A DNA stretch of 6,137 bases from Paracoccaceae bacterium (GCA_015485375.1 WFTU01000233.1:1-6137); one strand, 5' to 3'; counted from the stretch's first letter, positions 1 through 6,068 are shown. Numbers and translations are program-made. Notes: generated from the letters alone by a model not told the origin.

Positions 1-1170
1 GCCTATCAGGGCGCGATCGCGGCGATGGCCGGGGCGCATGACCCCGATTTTCCGTGGCACCCCGATCTCTCCGATGCGGCGGCGGAGCTGCCACCGGACC
101 TCGATCCGCTGGCGGCCAGTGCCGCAGCACTGGCGCGGCTGCGGGGGTTCCTGTCCGGTCTGGAGAAATGGCAAACACACCCCTATCGCCGCACGCTTGT
201 CGATCCGCCGGAAATCTGGCGGCAGGGGGCCAGCCGTTTGCTCGACTACGGGCAAACGGCAGGGGCGAGCGATCCGCAAGGGCCGGCGGTGCTGGTCGTG
301 CCCTCGCTGATCAACCGCGCCTATATTCTGGATCTGGAGGCGGAGAACTCGCTGCTTCGCTATCTGGCGGCGCGTGGATTGCGCCCGCTATTGCTCGACT
401 GGGGCGTTCCAAACGACTCGGAAACCTCCTTCGATCTTGCGGATTACGCGCGCCATCGTCTGCTGCCTGCCCTTGAAATTGCAGCGAAATCCGGTGCCGG
501 AGCGCCTGCCGTGCTGGGTTACTGCATGGGCGGGACACTTGCCGCAGGCACGCTTGCGCGCACGGGGTTCGGGATTTCGGCGTTCGCCACCATCGGCTCG
601 CCGTGGGATTTTGCGGGCTATAGCGGCATTGCCGCCAGCCTGCGCGGGATGGCACTCGGCGGGCAGGCAACACCGGAACGGACGTTGGACATACTGGCGC
701 AAAGTTTCGGCCTGATTCCGGGTGATCTGTTCCAGAGCCTGTTCGCAGCCATCAACCCGCTACAGGCGGCTGTGAAATTCCGTAATTTCGACCGGATGGA
801 TATGGACAGCGACAAGGCCCGCTGTTTCGTCGCGCTGGAGGACTGGCTGGCGGATTGTGCGCCCATGGCGGCGCCTGCGGCAAAGAACCTGCTGATTGAC
901 TGGAACCTGCACAACACCCCCGCGACCGGAGGCTGGGAACATCTGGGGGGCACGGTCGATCTTGCCTCGTTGCGCGCGCCATCGCTCGCCATTTGCGGCG
1001 CCCGCGATACCATTGCGCCGCCGGATGTTTCGCGGCCCTTGTCGGATGCCCTGCCCGACTGTCGCGTGCTTTTGCCCGACGCCGGACATGTGGGCATGAT
1101 CGCCGGCAGCCGCGCCCGCGAGGATGTCTGGGCGCCGCTTGCGGAGTTCTTTGGCGCCCATAGCGGATAG
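1..1170 (+). CDS. PHA synthase-like alpha/beta hydrolase (short PhaC family), probably 5'-partial
   Basis: This is an alpha/beta-fold hydrolase of the PhaC family. Numbered from the ATG at 25 (381 residues), it has the PhaC-type stretch PSLINRAYILDL (93-104), a lipase-like box GYCMGG with Cys167 replacing serine as nucleophile, Asp328 in GARDTIAPP, and His355 in DAGHVGM. That is the Cys-Asp-His triad of PHA synthases, which join 3-hydroxyacyl-CoA units into polyester. The position directly upstream of phaA and phaB supports a PHA role. It is much shorter than class I PhaC (about 600 residues) and nearer in size to class III/IV catalytic subunits, but no PhaE or PhaR subunit gene is visible. 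The frame stays open to base 1 (AYQGAIAA before the Met), and no Shine-Dalgarno precedes the ATG at 25, so the true start is probably outside the window. It could instead be a PHA-related hydrolase or thioesterase rather than a polymerase. Confidence 0.85.
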   Translation, partial: AYQGAIAAMAGAHDPDFPWHPDLSDAAAELPPDLDPLAASAAALARLRGFLSGLEKWQTHPYRRTLVDPPEIWRQGASRLLDYGQTAGASDPQGPAVLVVPSLINRAYILDLEAENSLLRYLAARGLRPLLLDWGVPNDSETSFDLADYARHRLLPALEIAAKSGAGAPAVLGYCMGGTLAAGTLARTGFGISAFATIGSPWDFAGYSGIAASLRGMALGGQATPERTLDILAQSFGLIPGDLFQSLFAAINPLQAAVKFRNFDRMDMDSDKARCFVALEDWLADCAPMAAPAAKNLLIDWNLHNTPATGGWEHLGGTVDLASLRAPSLAICGARDTIAPPDVSRPLSDALPDCRVLLPDAGHVGMIAGSRAREDVWAPLAEFFGAHSG

Positions 1171-1176
1171 CACGAC

Positions 1177-1221
1177 AATATTAGAATATTACAAAATTCG
1201 ACCCCATTCATAAATAATATT
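1177..1221. promoter_or_regulatory. AT-rich tract with three AATATT hexamers upstream of the phaA promoter
   Basis: In an otherwise GC-rich window this stretch is strongly AT-rich. AATATT occurs at 1177-1182, 1185-1190 and 1216-1221; the first two flank AG and form a 14-base dyad. It lies immediately upstream of the candidate -35 box of phaA, so it could act as an UP-like element or a site for a nucleoid protein. The composition and repeats are seen directly; the function is inference. Confidence 0.3.
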
Positions 1222-1237
1222 GCGCTGCACCGCACAA
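1220..1237. promoter_or_regulatory. TGC-rich dyad, possible PhaR operator
   Basis: The 18 bases TTGCGCTGCACCGCACAA form an imperfect inverted repeat, 7 of 9 positions pairing between halves. PhaR repressors of PHA genes in alphaproteobacteria are known to bind TGC-rich dyads near phasin and PHA promoters. This site covers the candidate -35 box of phaA, where a repressor would block RNA polymerase. Assignment to PhaR is inference; no phaR gene is in the window. Confidence 0.35.
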
Positions 1238-1247
1238 TGGATAGAAT
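1220..1247 (+). promoter_or_regulatory. Candidate sigma70-type promoter for phaAB
   Basis: TTGCGC at 1220-1225 and TAGAAT at 1242-1247 are separated by 16 bases, a reasonable match to -35 and -10 boxes. The predicted start of transcription is near 1254, giving a leader of about 33 bases before the phaA ATG. The 116-base gap after the preceding gene, with no good terminator in it, allows both read-through from upstream and this internal promoter. Confidence 0.4.
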
Positions 1248-1286
1248 GCGCGGGTGATTCTCTAACTGGACAAGGACCTACCCACC

Positions 1287-2462
1287 ATGACCAATATCGT
1301 GATTGCCTCGGCAGCCCGCACGGCGGTTGGCAGCTTTCTCGGGGCATTTGCCAATACACCCGCCCATGACCTCGGCGCGGCCGTAATCAAGGCGGTGCTG
1401 GAGCGCGCCAATGTCGATGCGGCCGATGTTTCGGAAACCATCCTCGGGCAGGTTCTGACAGCCGGTCAGGGGCAGAACCCCGCGCGTCAGGCCCATATCA
1501 ATGCCGGCCTGCCGAAGGAAGCCTCGGCCTGGGGTATCAATCAGGTATGCGGCTCCGGCCTGCGGGCGGTGGCGCTTGGCGCGCAGCAGATCATGCTGGG
1601 CGATGCCGATGTGGTGGTTGCCGGCGGGCAGGAAAACATGTCCATGTCCCCCCACGTCGCCAACCTGCGTAAAGGTCAGAAGATGGGCGATATGAAGTTC
1701 GTCGATTCGATGATCAAGGACGGGCTCTGGGACGCGTTCAACGACTACCACATGGGGACCACGGCGGAAAACGTGGCCGACCAGTGGGAAATTACCCGCG
1801 AGATGCAGGACGAATTCGCCGTTGCCTCGCAGAACAAGGCCGAAGCCGCACAGAAGGCCGGCAAGTTCGCGGACGAAATCGTTCCCTTCACCATCAGGAC
1901 CCGCAAGGGCGATATTGTTGTCGATACCGACGAATACCTGCGCCACGGCGCAACCATCGAGGCGATGCAAAAACTGCGCCCCGCTTTTGCCAGGGACGGG
2001 TCTGTTACGGCGGCGAACGCTTCCGGCCTCAATGACGGGGCCGCGGCGGTGCTGTTGATGAGCGAGGAAAACGCCAAGGCACGCGGGATCAAACCGCTGG
2101 CGCGCATTGCCTCCTATGCCACCACCGGCCTTGATCCGGCAATCATGGGCGTCGGGCCGATCTATGCCAGCCAGAAGGCGCTGGAGAAAGCGGGCTGGAA
2201 GGCCGAGGAGCTGGATCTGGTGGAGGCAAACGAAGCCTTCGCCGCGCAGGCTTGCGCGGTCAACAAGGACATGGGCTGGGATCCGGCCATCGTCAACGTC
2301 AACGGCGGCGCCATTGCCATCGGTCATCCGATCGGGGCATCCGGCGCGCGTATCCTCAACACCCTGCTGTTCGAAATGCAGCGCCGCGACGCCAGGAAAG
2401 GCCTCGCCACGCTCTGCATCGGCGGCGGCATGGGCGTCGCGCTTTGCGTTGAACGGGACTAA
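1287..2462 (+). CDS. phaA: Acetyl-CoA acetyltransferase (beta-ketothiolase) PhaA
   Basis: This is a biosynthetic thiolase that condenses two acetyl-CoA into acetoacetyl-CoA plus CoA in the cytoplasm, the first step of PHB synthesis. The 391-residue length is typical of the family. The acyl-accepting Cys88 lies in INQVCGSGLRAV, His347 in AIGHPIGASG, and the proton-shuttling Cys377 in CIGGGMGVAL. These match the catalytic Cys/His/Cys positions of the Zoogloea ramigera thiolase, each one residue earlier. The start is preceded by a modest Shine-Dalgarno AAGGA at 1272-1276. phaB follows after 21 bases, so the two are surely co-transcribed. The same enzyme can also run in the degradative direction, as AtoB-type thiolases do, but the phaB neighbour argues for a biosynthetic role. 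Confidence 0.96.
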   Translation: MTNIVIASAARTAVGSFLGAFANTPAHDLGAAVIKAVLERANVDAADVSETILGQVLTAGQGQNPARQAHINAGLPKEASAWGINQVCGSGLRAVALGAQQIMLGDADVVVAGGQENMSMSPHVANLRKGQKMGDMKFVDSMIKDGLWDAFNDYHMGTTAENVADQWEITREMQDEFAVASQNKAEAAQKAGKFADEIVPFTIRTRKGDIVVDTDEYLRHGATIEAMQKLRPAFARDGSVTAANASGLNDGAAAVLLMSEENAKARGIKPLARIASYATTGLDPAIMGVGPIYASQKALEKAGWKAEELDLVEANEAFAAQACAVNKDMGWDPAIVNVNGGAIAIGHPIGASGARILNTLLFEMQRRDARKGLATLCIGGGMGVALCVERD

Positions 2463-2472
2463 CAAAAACCAC

Positions 2473-2478
2473 AGGAGA
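2473..2478 (+). promoter_or_regulatory. Ribosome binding site of phaB
   Basis: AGGAGA sits five bases before the phaB ATG inside the 21-base phaA-phaB gap. It is a better Shine-Dalgarno than the one before phaA and fixes the phaB start. Confidence 0.75.
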
Positions 2479-2483
2479 GTATC

Positions 2484-3209
2484 ATGGGAAGAGTTGCACT
2501 GGTTACCGGCGGCACACGCGGCATCGGCGCCGCCATCGCGGTGGCCCTGAAGGACGCGGGCCACACGGTCGCTGTAAACTACGCCGGCAATGACGAGGCC
2601 GCGGCCAAGTTCACCGCCGACACCGGCATTCCGGCCTACAAATGGTCGGTCGCGGATTACGACGGCTGCGTCGAGGGTATCGCCAAGGTCGAGGCCGACC
2701 TCGGCCCCGTCGAAATTCTGGTCAACAACGCCGGTATCACCCGCGACGGCATGTTCCACAAAATGACCCGCGAGCAGTGGCAGGAGGTCATCGACACCAA
2801 CCTGTCCGGCGTGTTCAACATGACCCATCCGCTCTGGAACGGCATGCGGGAGCGCAAGTTCGGGCGCATCGTCAACATCAGCTCGATCAACGGGCAGAAG
2901 GGTCAGGCCGGTCAGGTAAACTACTCCGCAGCCAAGGCGGGTGACATCGGGTTCACCAAGGCGCTGGCACAGGAAGGTGCCTTCAAGGGCATCACGGTCA
3001 ACACCATCTGCCCCGGCTACATCGGTACCGAAATGGTGCGCGCCGTGCCGGAAAAAGTGCTGAACGAACGCATCATCCCGCAAATTCCCGTCGGCCGTCT
3101 GGGCGAGCCCGAGGAAATCGCGCGCTGCGTGGTTTTCCTTGCGGCGGACGACGCGGGCTTTATCACCGGCTCCACCCTGACCGCGAACGGCGGGCAGTAT
3201 ATGGCCTGA
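2484..3209 (+). CDS. phaB: Acetoacetyl-CoA reductase PhaB
   Basis: This is a short-chain dehydrogenase/reductase that reduces acetoacetyl-CoA to (R)-3-hydroxybutyryl-CoA, normally with NADPH, supplying the monomer for PHB. The 241-residue length matches PhaB. Residues 8-15 (TGGTRGIG) are the nucleotide-binding glycine motif, 81-84 are NNAG, and the catalytic Ser134, Tyr147 and Lys151 have the usual 13- and 4-residue spacing in SSINGQKG...VNYSAAKAG. The SSINGQKGQ segment and the C-terminal FITGSTLTANGGQ are characteristic of PhaB rather than of FabG, the nearest alternative. It lies 21 bases after phaA with its own strong RBS, and transcription is expected to end at the hairpin at 3229-3259. 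It is the last gene of the PHA unit. Confidence 0.95.
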   Translation: MGRVALVTGGTRGIGAAIAVALKDAGHTVAVNYAGNDEAAAKFTADTGIPAYKWSVADYDGCVEGIAKVEADLGPVEILVNNAGITRDGMFHKMTREQWQEVIDTNLSGVFNMTHPLWNGMRERKFGRIVNISSINGQKGQAGQVNYSAAKAGDIGFTKALAQEGAFKGITVNTICPGYIGTEMVRAVPEKVLNERIIPQIPVGRLGEPEEIARCVVFLAADDAGFITGSTLTANGGQYMA

Positions 3210-3228
3210 TCCGGCTCCCGGAATCCGG

Positions 3229-3259
3229 AAACGCGGCGGGGAAATCTGCCGCGTTTTTT
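3229..3259 (+). terminator. Intrinsic terminator after phaB
   Basis: AAACGCGGC (3229-3237) pairs perfectly with GCCGCGTTT (3248-3256) across a 10-base loop, and the T run continues to 3259. It starts 20 bases after the phaB stop. A smaller TCCGG/CCGGA hairpin (3210-3214 with 3225-3229) abuts it upstream and would compete only at one base. Confidence 0.85.
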
Positions 3260-3272
3260 CTTGGCGACCCCA

Positions 3273-3301
3273 TTTAACTCCGCCCGGCAGTTGCCTAATA
3301 T
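3273..3301 (+). promoter_or_regulatory. Weak candidate promoter for the amidotransferase-exporter unit
   Basis: TAATAT at 3296-3301 is a good -10 box; 17 bases upstream lies TTTAAC (3273-3278), a poor -35. Because a strong terminator precedes it, the downstream genes need a promoter in this short gap, and this is the best candidate seen. Confidence 0.3.
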
Positions 3302-3322
3302 ACCGGAAAATATTCTACCTCC

Positions 3323-3329
3323 GAGGTGA
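3323..3329 (+). promoter_or_regulatory. Ribosome binding site of the amidotransferase gene
   Basis: GAGGTGA is a near-complete anti-16S match four bases before the ATG at 3334, and it fixes that start. It overlaps the small inverted repeat ACCTC-C-GAGGT (3317-3327), which could pair with part of the Shine-Dalgarno. Confidence 0.7.
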
Positions 3330-3333
3330 CCCC

Positions 3334-4071
3334 ATGAAAATCGGCGTTCTGGAAACCGGTGAAATACCGGAGAACCTGCTGGACAAGCACGGCGACTACC
3401 CGTCGATGTTTGCCAATATGCTGCGCGAGGAAAACCCCGGGCTCGACGTGTTTTCGGTCAAGGTCTGCGGCGGCGAGATGCCGAAGTCCCCGCATGACGC
3501 CGACGGCTGGATCATTACGGGATCGCGTCACGGGGTCTATGACGATCTGCCGTGGATCGACCCGCTGAAGGAATTCCTGCGCGCGTGCATTAACGAGGAT
3601 GTGCCCGTCGCCGGCATCTGTTTCGGCCACCAGATTCTGGCCGAGGCGCTGGGTGGCAAGGTGGAAAAATCCCGCAAGGGCTGGGGAATCGGCGTGCATG
3701 ACTACAAGGTCGAGAACCTGCCCATGTGGATGGAGGATATGGGCAAGGGGTTCTCAGGCCATGCGGTGCATCAGGACCAGATCGTGCAGCAGCCGCCCGA
3801 TTCCACCGTGGTGGCCAGCTCGGATTTCTGCGAGTACGCGGCGCTGGTTTATGGCGATCCCGAAAACCCCAAGGCAATTTCGGTGCAGCCGCACCCCGAA
3901 TTTTCCGCCCACTATGTTGGTGATTTGATCGAGGGCCGCCTCGCCCCCGTTCTGCCCGAAGATCGGGCAACTGCGGCGCGGGAATCCCTTGGCAAGCCCG
4001 TCCACAACAAGGAATGGGGCAGCTGGATCAACCGGTTCCTGTCCATCGCCGCCGACCGCGCCGAATCGTGA
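3334..4071 (+). CDS. Class I (triad) glutamine amidotransferase, stand-alone
   Basis: This 245-residue cytoplasmic protein is a GATase1-fold amidotransferase. The nucleophile Cys96 lies in the elbow GICFGHQ, and His187 and Glu189 in QPHPEF complete the Cys-His-Glu triad, so it should be catalytically competent. In this fold the triad hydrolyses glutamine, or gamma-glutamyl compounds in some members, and ammonia is passed to a partner. No synthetase domain is fused, and the protein is not GuaA, CarA, TrpG or PabA in architecture; it resembles uncharacterised single-domain GMP-synthase-like amidotransferases. The segment ITGSRHGVYDDLPWI (roughly residues 66-80) is typical of that group. The gene has a strong RBS and overlaps the next gene by four bases, so the two products may act together. 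The substrate is unknown; a gamma-glutamyl hydrolase role is an alternative. Confidence 0.85.
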   Translation: MKIGVLETGEIPENLLDKHGDYPSMFANMLREENPGLDVFSVKVCGGEMPKSPHDADGWIITGSRHGVYDDLPWIDPLKEFLRACINEDVPVAGICFGHQILAEALGGKVEKSRKGWGIGVHDYKVENLPMWMEDMGKGFSGHAVHQDQIVQQPPDSTVVASSDFCEYAALVYGDPENPKAISVQPHPEFSAHYVGDLIEGRLAPVLPEDRATAARESLGKPVHNKEWGSWINRFLSIAADRAES

Positions 4072-4934
4072 CACGCGCGCGGGCGACAATGATCGGCTTC
4101 GGGGCCGTGTTGCTCTGGGCTTTGCTCGCCGCGCTTACCGTAGCAACCGCGCCCGTGCCGCCGTTCCAGCTCTCGGCGATGTCGTTTTCTGTTGGCGGCG
4201 GCATCGGGCTGATCTGGATCGCGCGTTCCGGTAAGGGATTTGGGGTATTGCGGGGCGTGCGGTGGCAGGTCTGGTTGCTCGGGATCGGCGGGATTTTCGG
4301 TTACCACTTCTTCTATTTCACCGCGCTGCGGTTGGCTCCGCCTGCACAGGCCGGATTGATTGCCTATCTCTGGCCGCTGCTGATCGTGCTGTTTTCGGGG
4401 TTGTTGCCCGGCGAGCATCTGAAGCCCCTGCATATCCTCGGTGCACTGGTAGCCTTTTCAGGTGCCATCCTGATTGTGAGCACCAGCGCGTCAGGGTTCA
4501 CCACCGCCAGCTGGCTCGGCTATGCCGCCGCGCTTGCGTGTGCATTTATCTGGTCGGGCTATTCGGTTCTGTCGCGCCGCGTCGGGGATGCCCCGACCGA
4601 AACAGTTGCGGTGTTCTGCATTGCCGCGGCGGTGCTTTCGCTCGTCGCGCATCTGGGGCTGGAGGAAACCGTCTGGCCGGAAAGCGGCACGGGCTGGCCG
4701 GCCATTGCAGCGCTTGGTCTCGGCCCCGTCGGTCTGGCATTTTATATCTGGGACATCGGCATGAAAAAAGGCGACATCCAGTTTCTGGGTATCGCCTCCT
4801 ACGCTGCGCCGTTGTTGTCGACGCTGATATTGGTTGCAACCGGACTGGCCGTCGCCAACTGGAGTTTACTGCTGGCGGCAGTGCTCGTTACCGGGGGTGC
4901 TGGTCTTGCCGCGTTCGCGGGGCGTCAGACCTGA
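4068..4934 (+). CDS. YddG-like DMT/EamA family exporter
   Basis: This is an inner-membrane protein of the drug/metabolite transporter superfamily, about 288 residues with some ten hydrophobic segments in two EamA repeats. I chose the GTG at 4068, overlapping the upstream stop as GTGA, because the resulting start VTRARATMIG matches the MTRQKATLIG start of E. coli YddG, an aromatic amino acid exporter. The ATG at 4014 would give an 18-residue polar extension inside the upstream gene; the ATG at 4089 would remove the conserved start. Family-like signatures include AYLWP (Trp102, Pro103), AFIW (Trp162), FYIWDIG (Trp228, Asp229) and ASYAAPLLSTL. No clear Shine-Dalgarno precedes the GTG, which fits translational coupling to the amidotransferase gene. 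Amino acid or related metabolite export is likely; the exact substrate cannot be read from sequence. Confidence 0.88.
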   Translation: MTRARATMIGFGAVLLWALLAALTVATAPVPPFQLSAMSFSVGGGIGLIWIARSGKGFGVLRGVRWQVWLLGIGGIFGYHFFYFTALRLAPPAQAGLIAYLWPLLIVLFSGLLPGEHLKPLHILGALVAFSGAILIVSTSASGFTTASWLGYAAALACAFIWSGYSVLSRRVGDAPTETVAVFCIAAAVLSLVAHLGLEETVWPESGTGWPAIAALGLGPVGLAFYIWDIGMKKGDIQFLGIASYAAPLLSTLILVATGLAVANWSLLLAAVLVTGGAGLAAFAGRQT

Positions 4935-5095
4935 GCGGCGATACGCTCGATTTCCTCCTTGAGGAGGAGCTTCTCCTTCTTGAGTTCCGCAATACTCAAA
5001 TCATCGGATCCGGGGCTTCGCTGTTCTGTCTCGATTTTTTCGGAAAGCATTTCGTGTTTCTTGCGAAGTTCGGTCAAATGGGAACTCAGGCTCAT
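4925..5095 (-). CDS. YdcH/DUF465 family small coiled-coil protein
   Basis: Reading the - strand from the ATG at 5095 gives a 56-residue protein beginning MSLSSHLTELRKKHEML, with the central SPGSDD turn and a C-terminal helix rich in Lys, Glu and Leu, ending RIAAQV. The pattern of two amphipathic helices joined by a short Pro-Gly-Ser-Asp turn is that of YdcH/DUF465 proteins, which are common in alphaproteobacteria and have no settled function. A strong Shine-Dalgarno AAGGAGAGG (complement of 5099-5107) precedes the start by three bases. The last ten bases overlap the 3' end of the convergent exporter gene. The gene is short and easily missed by length-thresholded gene calling. Confidence 0.88.
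   Translation of the reverse strand: MSLSSHLTELRKKHEMLSEKIETEQRSPGSDDLSIAELKKEKLLLKEEIERIAAQV
4953..4968. repeat. Perfect 6-bp hairpin near convergent gene ends
   Basis: TCCTCC (4953-4958) and GGAGGA (4963-4968) pair around a TTGA loop, 18 bases after the exporter stop. An overlapping near-palindrome at about 4963-4976 would form an alternative hairpin. No T run follows on the + strand, so it is a weak terminator at best. The bases also encode the Lys/Glu/Leu-rich helix of the small - strand gene, which may be the whole explanation. Confidence 0.25.
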
Positions 5096-5114
5096 ATTCC
5101 TCTCCTTGTTTTTG

Positions 5115-5143
5115 TTTATTGGAACAATTCCATTCCATCACAA
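5115..5143 (-). promoter_or_regulatory. Candidate promoter of the YdcH-like gene, with a dyad in the spacer
   Basis: On the - strand TTGTGA (complement of 5138-5143) and AATAAA (complement of 5115-5120) are 17 bases apart, each matching four of six consensus positions. The spacer holds the 13-base dyad TGGAACAATTCCA (5120-5132, + strand reading), with arms of five bases around three. A promoter here would explain expression of the small gene separately from the transporter upstream. The motifs are seen; activity is inferred. Confidence 0.35.
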
Positions 5144-5159
5144 AAGATATGCTCTGTCA

Positions 5160-6068
5160 TCAGACCTTCAAGAGATATTTGCGCGCATAATTCCGCGACA
5201 GCGCCAATATGCCGGAAAATATGCTCTGCCGGCGGTTTGCCGACATCATCGCGACCACCCCGCCAGCGGCGATTCCGAACAGGCCGAGCAGCGTCAGAAC
5301 CGAAGGGACCTCGCCAAACCACAAATATCCGACCGGAATGGCAAAGACGATGTTGAAGTAGAAGAAAGGCGAGAGGACCGAGGCATCGGCGCGGTTGTAT
5401 GCCGCCACGGTCAGGAAGTGACAGGTTGCCGAAACTGCCCCAAGCGCGACCACGAACATGCCGTCAGCAAGTGAAATCACGGGGATTCCATTCCAGAACG
5501 CCAACGGAGCCACCATCGCCGCGCCGAGGAAGCTCTGGGTTACCAGTGTCGAGAACAGGTTGCCGCAGGTGCAGGCCCGTCGCGTCGCCGCAAGATAGCA
5601 GCCGAGCAAAGCCCCGCCTGCAAGCGCCATGAAGGTGCCTGCCTCGAAACTTCCTTCCGGTCGCAGGATGACGAAAGCCCCCGCAAAACTGAGGGCGGAG
5701 CCGAAGAAACGGTAGCCGTCCATCCTCTCCCCGAAAAGCAACACGGAAATCAGTGATGCAACCACCGGCGCGATCAAAAATCCCCCCACCGCCTTGGCCA
5801 GCGGCACCATCGACAGGGCCGAGATCAGCAGGATCATCGCCCCCATCATCAGGGCCGTGCGCCAGACCTGCCCGAACCGGTCGTGGCGCGGGATATGCAG
5901 GGGCTTCTTCAACAGGAGCGCCAGCAGCAGCGCAACAACTCCGGCCATGAAATACCGCGCAAAGGTCACGGCAAAGGCCGAGTGCTCCAGCGCCAGAGAT
6001 TTCGACAGGCCGTCGGTCACAGGTGTAAGGGCCATCGCGGCAACCAGAAATCCGACACCTGCCTTCAT
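5160..6068 (-). CDS. DMT superfamily EamA transporter
   Basis: This 302-residue inner-membrane protein has about ten hydrophobic helices in two EamA repeats (roughly residues 5-135 and 145-275). Each repeat ends with the family's FGE signature: FGERM at 112-116 and FGEVP at 251-255, followed by a glycine-rich helix. The stretch AYNRADASVLSPFFYFNIVFA (starting about residue 223) is typical of EamA permeases of the type that includes riboflavin and S-adenosylmethionine carriers, but this does not identify the substrate. A basic C-terminal tail of about 25 residues follows the last helix. The ATG at 6068 is supported by AGGTGAGG (complement of 6073-6080) four bases upstream. It shares the - strand with the YdcH-like gene 64 bases downstream. 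Little sequence similarity to the YddG-like exporter is evident beyond the fold, so a recent duplication is unlikely. Confidence 0.88.
   Translation of the reverse strand: MKAGVGFLVAAMALTPVTDGLSKSLALEHSAFAVTFARYFMAGVVALLLALLLKKPLHIPRHDRFGQVWRTALMMGAMILLISALSMVPLAKAVGGFLIAPVVASLISVLLFGERMDGYRFFGSALSFAGAFVILRPEGSFEAGTFMALAGGALLGCYLAATRRACTCGNLFSTLVTQSFLGAAMVAPLAFWNGIPVISLADGMFVVALGAVSATCHFLTVAAYNRADASVLSPFFYFNIVFAIPVGYLWFGEVPSVLTLLGLFGIAAGGVVAMMSANRRQSIFSGILALSRNYARKYLLKV

Noticed and set aside
1171..1200. Possible terminator after the PhaC-like gene
   Set aside because: The AATATT dyad is AT-only, with no GC stem and no T run, so it does not resemble an intrinsic terminator.
618..1235. A 205-codon - strand frame antisense to the PhaC-like gene
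   Set aside because: The opposite strand carries a protein with a complete catalytic triad and conserved motifs; the antisense product is unrecognisable and has no convincing RBS.
1278..3083. A 601-codon open frame on the - strand, antisense to phaA and most of phaB
   Set aside because: The - strand frame mirrors two clear, motif-complete genes in GC-rich DNA, where complementary stop codons are rare. The product is low-complexity, shows no recognisable domain and spans the phaA-phaB junction, so it is a compositional shadow.
4262..5356. A 364-codon + strand frame running through the exporter gene and into the region beyond
   Set aside because: It is out of frame with the exporter, crosses the convergent small gene and the second transporter antisense, and its translation is Arg/Ala/Gly-rich with no recognisable motif.
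4959..5474. A 171-codon + strand frame between the two transporter genes
   Set aside because: It is antisense to both the YdcH-like gene and the second transporter, each of which has a good RBS and family features, and its own translation looks like no known protein.
4068..6068. Two EamA transporters as a tandem duplication
   Set aside because: They are on opposite strands, share little beyond the fold and general signatures, and resemble different subfamilies.
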